A DNA stretch of 13,738 nt from Gammaproteobacteria bacterium. GTDB taxonomy: Bacteria > Pseudomonadota > Gammaproteobacteria > Competibacterales > Competibacteraceae. A model generated the notes under the pieces. It worked only from the letters and a program-made list of their open reading frames with translations. It searched no databases and was not told the DNA's origin. The DNA lies in assembly GCA_003562535.1 (NCBI GenBank), contig PWUP01000231.1, positions 1 to 13,738 of the forward strand, given 5' to 3'. A program made the translations under genes and the position numbers. Below, piece after piece: positions 13,310 to 13,738 of the stretch; within the stretch, counting starts at the first letter, position 1; every line of letters starts with the position of its first letter.

Positions 13310-13738
13310 TTATGCTGCGACCAATGGTGCGCCGGACTGAGCGGCTTTAACCATGGATTTGGCCTGAGTGGAACTTAAACTTTGCGCCGGTTTATCCGGT
13401 TCAGGCGGCGCTTCGGGGGGGGAGTCAACTTCACCGGCCTCATCATTGTCCGCTTCTTTCGCCTCAGTAGGCTGGGTTGGGGCATCGGGGCGGCTGCCTT
13501 TGCCGGAACCGGCCGAGCCACCGCTGTTAATCATCACCAGACTGCCCTTAATGGCGACCCCCGTAGGATCGATGGTAATGAAATGGCCACCGGTTTTGAG
13601 TGTGATTTTCATCCCCGCTTCAACCACCACATTCATTCCAGCCTTAATATGGACATCCATACCGGCATCGAGGGCATAGTTACTCCCGGCCTTGAGCTGG
13701 ATATCTTGACCGACGTTCAGCGAACGCGAACCATCCAC
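13310..13738 (-). CDS. vgrG: VgrG spike protein, C-terminal part (5' end off the right edge)
   Basis: The last 142 residues are visible and the frame enters from the right edge. Residues 1-50 of the visible part are the gp5-like beta-helix: repeats of 'AGMxVxIxAG' type ending in 'LKTGGHFITIDPTGVAIKG', then 'VMINSGG', the normal end of the VgrG core. After it comes a tail of about 68 residues rich in Pro, Glu, Asp and Ser, finishing in a helix-prone, Ala/Ser/Lys-rich end. Such extensions are often the docking site for adaptors or effectors. The trimer forms the puncturing spike and is topped by the PAAR protein encoded two genes downstream. As first visible gene of the cassette, its promoter probably lies upstream, outside the window. 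Confidence 0.93.
   Translation of the reverse strand: MDGSRSLNVGQDIQLKAGSNYALDAGMDVHIKAGMNVVVEAGMKITLKTGGHFITIDPTGVAIKGSLVMINSGGSAGSGKGSRPDAPTQPTEAKEADNDEAGEVDSPPEAPPEPDKPAQSLSSTQAKSMVKAAQSGAPLVAA

Overview
The window reads as a chromosomal segment from a Gammaproteobacterium of moderate GC content. The best taxonomic signal is a TrkH that looks like the E. coli/Vibrio type over its full 483 residues; a sulfur-oxidiser-like lineage is possible but is only a guess. Coding density is high. No rRNA, tRNA, CRISPR array, insertion sequence or integrase is visible. The longest stretch without a gene is the 267-bp divergent region 3965-4231. All genes lie on the minus strand except one response regulator and one broken micro-gene.

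Region 1 (1-4939) is a signalling locus. A divergent promoter region separates a plus-strand OmpR/PhoB-type response regulator (4232-4939) from a tight three-gene minus-strand operon. The operon runs from a membrane dCache-HAMP-PP2C (SpoIIE/RsbU-type) phosphatase (1970-3964) to a two-TM sensor-like protein without a catalytic domain (944-1969), then to another two-TM sensor protein cut by the left edge (1-944). Stop and start codons abut or overlap at both junctions. The last two proteins share a recognisably homologous extracytoplasmic module. No histidine kinase, anti-sigma factor or anti-anti-sigma partner is visible.

Region 2 (4965-7996) holds housekeeping or accessory genes: a TrkH potassium-uptake subunit convergent with the response regulator, and a GT1/MGT-family glycosyltransferase. 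Beside the glycosyltransferase start lies a tiny plus-strand zinc-ribbon reading frame (7847-7996) with a good Shine-Dalgarno sequence, interrupted by an in-frame amber codon.

Region 3 (7998 to the right edge) is a type VI secretion (T6SS) effector-delivery cassette transcribed leftwards. Its order is the VgrG C-terminus (partial), a DUF4123 adaptor, a PAAR tip protein, a SAM-dependent methyltransferase with an N-terminal zinc ribbon, an unrecognised 276-aa protein, a DUF2169 adaptor, a 412-aa protein (duplicated helical domain plus a C-terminal domain resembling a degenerate JAB/JAMM toxin) and a 75-aa candidate immunity protein. Gaps are 0-33 bp, so this is probably one operon whose promoter lies off the right edge. 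The likely logic is that VgrG and PAAR form the spike, DUF4123 and DUF2169 load cargo onto it, the 276-aa and/or 412-aa proteins are cargo, and the 75-aa protein protects the producer. The methyltransferase in the middle, the two chaperone classes in one cassette, and the loss of both expected zinc-binding histidines in the candidate toxin are the points most worth following.
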